38,169 bases of DNA from an uncultured Acidobacteriia bacterium (lineage in GTDB: Bacteria > Acidobacteriota > Terriglobia > Bryobacterales > Bryobacteraceae): the NCBI GenBank assembly GCA_903909435.1, contig CAIVVT010000185.1, positions 1 through 38,169 of the forward strand. Direction: 5' to 3'. A program made the position numbers and the translations under genes. The notes under the pieces were generated by a model. The model was not told where the DNA came from, made no database searches, and worked only from the letters and a program-made list of their open reading frames with translations. Positions 35,801 to 38,169 of the stretch are shown piece after piece; position 1 is the stretch's first letter; each line of letters begins with the position of its first letter.

Positions 35801-36292
35801 CAATGCAATGGCTGGGTGGAGGTTGAGAGCACCGTAGGCGCGGGGACCACTTTCCGCATTCTGCTGCCCGCGGTCAGCGGAGTCGCCTCGCGTGATGTCG
35901 AAGCCGCTTCGAGCTCTACCCCCGGGCACGAGACTATCCTGCTGGTGGAGGACCAGGTTGATGTGCGACTGCTCCTCGCGACGATTCTCGAAGGTCTGGG
36001 CTACTCGGTGCTCGAAGCCGACTCCGGGACGAGTGCCTTGGAAGTCTCCCGGGAATTCGGGGGGCGGATCGACATTCTGGTGACTGACGTCCTTATGCCC
36101 GGGATGACTGGACGTGCCCTGGCGCGGCAAATGCGGAGTCAGCGGCCCACAATCAAAGTCCTGCTGGTCTCTGGCTACGCCGAGGACGAAGGGCTGGAAA
36201 GCCGGGGGGCGGAAAGCGATTTCGAACTACTGGCCAAGCCGTTTACACCCGCGGCGCTGGGGGCCAAAGTGCGAGAACTCCTGGAGCGCTGA
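32843..36292 (+). CDS. Hybrid sensor histidine kinase (sensor-PAS-GAF-PAS-HisKA-ATPase-receiver)
   Basis: 1149 residues, starting at TTG 32843 behind a perfect AGGAGG. Membrane helices at about 12-33 and 302-320 flank a ~265-residue periplasmic sensor region. In the cytoplasm come PAS (about 345-455), GAF (about 470-628), PAS (about 645-765) and HisKA with His792 in GGVAHDFNNNLTVING. The ATPase follows: N box LMNLAVNSRDAMP, then DTGHGMD and GTGLGLATVYGIV. A C-terminal receiver (about 1031-1148) has Asp1082 in LVTDVLMPGMTG and Lys1132 in LLAKPFTP. All catalytic residues are present. It should autophosphorylate and pass phosphate to its own receiver; no separate phosphotransfer protein or response regulator is nearby. 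The signal is unknown. Confidence 0.92.
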   Translation: MADAPGENRSYWSLLAIFFISGGLICLGGLRFYIAQSGEALREVTNELQSIADLKAEQIIAWRGERLDDARVITSDRALMDSIRSVVTGPSSAAERQSVLLWLANFCDTYQYANAVVLDPAGNVVLQHGGLYGSAAHFGKLLAEVGALNAAVIRDLHAEGDGGLHLGLNIPLRLARDKPLFAMVSFAIDPAKYLFPMVDRWPGPDRAGETLLMRRDGQEALYLDESSLHGKINKVSRLHLSGQDAAAVQALKGESGLFRSTDRKGRRVLAAGRAIPNSQWLVCTQVPLETIEKPLRDRALPVAFSVVSLILVLGLTAGYFWRLQERKYSAARRGAELEKQALFTHYNFLSRSASDAILLLNEQGQIVEANDRATGMYGRSREELLGMCAAELQAGGNPQHPAEYWLQEQEEPHALREFVHVRKDGSTFPVETSALRIDVEGVTYHQAIIRDITERNRAKRQLENANRLYAVLSQCNQAIVRALSEQEMLKAVCAAAVQEGGFPLAMICRLDPGAGDVHPVATAGIAREYSDGIRLSARTDKFGQGVIGTALREGVTTVSEEIELDPRMATWREKAAKWGLRSLICVPVARSERIELAFALYSREASFFSPPEIRLVEEVVSNVAYALGRMDEEVARKAAEEALLQSEVRYRRLVESAPVGMYVHKDGRVRYMNAEGLRVLGAASMSEVLGVNVFKFIHPDDHAVVLDRIHLLKQGEPVPLLEERFVRTDGSVCYVEVSAVPIIFDGEDAVFVFFFDATQRKKAEAERASMEEQFLQAQKMESVGRLAGGVAHDFNNNLTVINGYCDLVLASIPEGSPIRSQISLVRKAGDRAAQLTRQLLTFSHKQVFSPKLVDVNELVSETRSLFSRLIGEHIRVRTQLEPALPSVLADPIQISQVLMNLAVNSRDAMPGGGELMISTEVVNLAPEQAARLVGGRPGSFVALTVTDTGHGMDAETKRHIFEPFFTTKPRGSGTGLGLATVYGIVQQCNGWVEVESTVGAGTTFRILLPAVSGVASRDVEAASSSTPGHETILLVEDQVDVRLLLATILEGLGYSVLEADSGTSALEVSREFGGRIDILVTDVLMPGMTGRALARQMRSQRPTIKVLLVSGYAEDEGLESRGAESDFELLAKPFTPAALGAKVRELLER

Positions 36293-36322
36293 CCTGACCG
36301 TTCGACGCCGCAAGGGAATCGC

Positions 36323-36859
36323 TCAGCGGCTGTTGAGCAAAGCCTTGGCCGTTACAATCGCTTCGCCGACGTGACGCAGCGTATGTTCCGCAATATGAAC
36401 CAGCAGCGTGGCGAGCGGAACCTGAATGCGCTTGCGTCCAACTTCGCGCATGTCTCCGAAGGTTGCAGGGTCAAAGGCACGAATGGTACCGCCTGCCCGT
36501 TCGAACGCAACGTCGAGCCTCTGGAAGAGGTCCTCGCGAAGCATGCCTGGGCTTGCCTCGTCGCGCAGCGCGCTCATCTGCGCGGCATTTAACTGCAGGC
36601 CGCGGGCATAGGTCAGGAGACGATCTACGCTGCCGGCTATGTGCCGTATGTGGAAACAAACCGGGGCCAGTCCCAGCACGCTGCGCGATAGTTCGAGATC
36701 GGAGAGATCCTTGGTCCACAGATCCAGGTCCGCGCGCGCGTGCTGCAGCGAATACAACAACGCGGCCAGCAGGGGATGAAGATCGCTTAGGGTGCCGCTC
36801 ATCCAGGGCTCCACCTGGGGTCGCGAAGTGTCCTGTTGAGTCAGCGGCTGTTCCGCCAT
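36323..36859 (-). CDS. DinB family protein
   Basis: 178 residues resembling the DinB/YfiT four-helix-bundle fold. The metal-site pattern is visible as HIRHIAGSVDRLLTYARG (first His group) and VHIAEHTLRHVGEAIVTA near the C-terminus. The family includes thiol-dependent enzymes, but most members have unknown roles. The frame extends to 36892, but ATG 36859 has GGGAGG seven bases before it and is preferred; ATG 36802 is another option. It converges with the sensor kinase (30 bp between stops) and diverges from selC, whose 5' end is about 105 bp away. Confidence 0.82.
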   Translation of the reverse strand: MAEQPLTQQDTSRPQVEPWMSGTLSDLHPLLAALLYSLQHARADLDLWTKDLSDLELSRSVLGLAPVCFHIRHIAGSVDRLLTYARGLQLNAAQMSALRDEASPGMLREDLFQRLDVAFERAGGTIRAFDPATFGDMREVGRKRIQVPLATLLVHIAEHTLRHVGEAIVTAKALLNSR

Positions 36860-36963
36860 TCGGTGACCTCCCGAGGCTCTGTGCACTCTCATCCGCGCGG
36901 GTATCGCCTGGCGCCTGGGAGGGCGTGCAACTCGCGCGGGTTCTTTAGTTATACACTCAACAC

Positions 36964-37058
36964 GGAAGCTCTTTTCGGCCGGTGCCGGGCCCGGTCTTCA
37001 AAACCGGCGGATGGCCCAATACGCCATCGGTGGGTTCGACCCCCACGAGCTTCCGCCA
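36964..37058 (+). tRNA. selC: tRNA-Sec (anticodon TCA)
   Basis: A 95-nt RNA with the special geometry of bacterial selenocysteine tRNA. It has an eight-base-pair acceptor stem (GGAAGCTC/GAGCTTCC) and a five-base-pair T stem (GTGGG/CCCAC). The six-base-pair D stem closes a CGGT loop. The long variable arm has GATGGC/GCCATC. The anticodon loop CTTCAAA gives TCA, which reads UGA. Discriminator G and CCA are encoded. It implies the organism inserts selenocysteine; selA, selB, selD and a selenoprotein are not in this window. An integrase remnant begins 86 bases downstream. Confidence 0.96.
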
Positions 37059-37143
37059 TCTATCTATTGCAATCACAGCACTTATCCTCCAATAAAATCT
37101 CTTGTACATGCGACGTACATGAAAACCTGCGACAATCCGGGCT

Positions 37144-38080
37144 ATGCAGCCCGTCGGACCCTACCGGCGGCACGTAGCGAACTGTCCCCATCTTGCAAAG
37201 GGAGTCGCATACACCCGGTGTTCCTGCCCGATCTGGGTGTATGGCGAGCTTGAGGGCAGCATGATTCGTCAAAGCCTCAAGACTCGCGACTGGCGAAGAG
37301 CCGTGGATCGCATTGCAGAACTCGAGAAGCACCCCGAGGTCGTGGAGAAGCCCAAGCGGACACTTCGTTCTTCGGTTGATCTGTTCCTCTCGGAGTGCAA
37401 AGCGCGGAATGTACGTGCAAGCACACTGCGCAGCTAAAAGAAGCTCCTCGATCTGCTGCTGGCTGAATTGGGAGACGATCATCTCAGTGAGGTCCTGCCC
37501 GAGGAGTTGAGCCGCTTTCGTGCGAATCGAGTGGCACCACCTCGCCGGAAGGGTAGCAAAGAGCACGCCCTCACTCCGAACACATCGCGCAAGGAACTGG
37601 AAATTCTCCGATCGTTTTTAACTTCTGTGTCCGACAGAAATGGATATCCGACAGTCCTGCTGCGGCATTGCGCCCCCCTGTCGGTGGGCTCCAACCTGCA
37701 GACCCGTTTTCCCAGGCAGAGATCGAACGGATTCTGGCTGCATGCAGCCAGGTAGGGGGGAAAGATCCGCGCGCGGCCGAATGGTCCAATCGGGCAAACG
37801 CTCTCGTACTGATCATGCTGTATACGGGCCTGCGGGTTTCCGATGTAGCAAAGCTCGAGTGAGGCTCCATTGATATGCAAACCGGCCGTCTGCGCCTTTG
37901 GACGCTCAAGACGGGGGCTGATGTAAGTGTGCGGTTGGAGCGGCCCGCGCTCGATGCGCTGGGTCGATTGCCACGCAACGGCGAAAGAGTTTTTTGGGCC
38001 ACTGGACTGCTGCACACGGTCTGCAACGAGATTCGCGTCACACTGAACCGAGTCGGGCTCAAGGCAAAGCTGCATGTCGG
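37144..38080 (+). pseudogene. Phage-type integrase pseudogene adjacent to selC
   Basis: Read through its lesions, this was a tyrosine recombinase. A Cys-containing N-terminus (HVANCPHLAKGVAYTRCSCP) leads into an arm/core-binding region (TLRSSVDLFLSECKARNVRA), then FSQAEIERILAACSQVGG and VLIMLYTGLRVSDVAKLE with the first catalytic Arg. Lesions are a TAA at 37436-37438, a one-base shift in the T-run at about 37614-37619, and a TGA at 37859-37861. The sequence stops resembling an integrase at about 38080, before the HxxR, second His and Tyr, where tandem repeats begin. It is therefore inactivated and truncated. Its position fits an element that once integrated at the tRNA-Sec gene. Confidence 0.85.
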
Positions 38081-38123
38081 AGCCAAATAGAAAGTTCCTA
38101 TTGCCAGCCAAGTAGAAAGTTCC
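38081..38123. repeat. Two 18-bp direct repeats, likely end of another insertion sequence
   Basis: AGCCAAATAGAAAGTTCC (38081-38098) and AGCCAAGTAGAAAGTTCC (38106-38123) differ at one base and repeat every 25 bp. They begin exactly where integrase homology ends. Short tandem repeats at the tip are a habit of IS21-type elements; the body would lie beyond the window's right edge. Confidence 0.6.
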
Positions 38124-38169
38124 GGTTTTGAGAGTTGGCTCGCGACCCTCATGGTATGTTCGCACAGCC

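Noticed and set aside
37859..37861. In-frame TGA in the integrase, just downstream of tRNA-Sec, as possible selenocysteine codon
   Set aside because: The same gene also has a TAA, a frameshift and a missing catalytic end, and an integrase has no use for selenocysteine here; a decayed codon (probably TGG) explains it.
38081..38123. Tandem repeats as the start of a CRISPR array
   Set aside because: Only two 18-bp units with a 7-bp gap, far too short for CRISPR spacers, and no cas genes.
37479..38165. 228-codon minus-strand frame at the right edge
   Set aside because: It runs antisense to the integrase remnant and through the tandem repeats, with no recognisable domain.

Overview
The window reads as chromosomal DNA of a GC-rich, free-living bacterium, most likely an Acidobacteriota of the Bryobacterales/Solibacter type. 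The best lineage clue is the gene at 25564-27306: a VWFA-related protein of the kind expanded in Acidobacteria, with a signal peptide. The many TTG/GTG starts, the IS21 and degraded IS91-type elements and the Cys-containing integrase N-terminus agree with this. Taxonomy is inferred from gene content only.

Layout. 1-6.7 kb: a DUF2339 polytopic membrane protein (-), a DctA-type dicarboxylate:cation symporter (+), a fused enoyl-CoA hydratase/3-hydroxyacyl-CoA dehydrogenase (-) and a divergent hotdog thioesterase (+). 7.0-10.0 kb: a tight four-gene operon for a 2-oxoacid (probably 2-oxoglutarate):ferredoxin oxidoreductase in the order ferredoxin-alpha-beta-gamma, closed by a strong hairpin. 10.1-12.6 kb: tRNA-Ser(TGA) just behind the 5-oxoprolinase operon pxpB-pxpC-pxpA (-). 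12.7-20.25 kb: a complete chemotaxis operon cheW-mcp-cheA-cheR-cheD-cheY-cheX-cheB, mostly overlapping genes, preceded by a good match to a sigma-28 (FliA) promoter. 20.3-25.3 kb: a mobile-element zone with an IS91-type transposase remnant, an IS21-family element (istA/istB) with a perfect 32-bp palindrome on the istA start codon, a tyrosine recombinase and the frameshifted beginning of a second one. 25.5-36.9 kb: the VWA protein, a zinc-ribbon methyltransferase, the two subunits of a biotin-dependent acyl-CoA carboxylase, a large hybrid sensor kinase and a DinB-family protein. 36.96-38.17 kb: a selenocysteine tRNA (selC) with a broken phage-type integrase immediately downstream, itself cut off by short tandem repeats that look like the end of another insertion sequence.

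How the genes work together. The metabolic genes point to acyl-CoA and organic-acid metabolism: C4-dicarboxylate uptake, the central beta-oxidation steps, carboxylation of propionyl- or acetyl-CoA, ferredoxin-linked 2-oxoacid conversion, and 5-oxoproline salvage. The che operon is a full adaptation and signal-termination set (methyltransferase, methylesterase, deamidase, CheY phosphatase) with one dedicated receptor. The receptor lacks a HAMP domain but ends in a peptide fitting the CheR/CheB tether pattern. No flagellar or pilus gene lies in the window, so only the putative sigma-28 promoter links the operon to motility.

I did not find a convincing new defence or biosynthetic system. The observations most worth following are the sigma-28-like promoter with the HAMP-less, tether-bearing receptor, the decayed island at selC, and the palindrome over the istA start.
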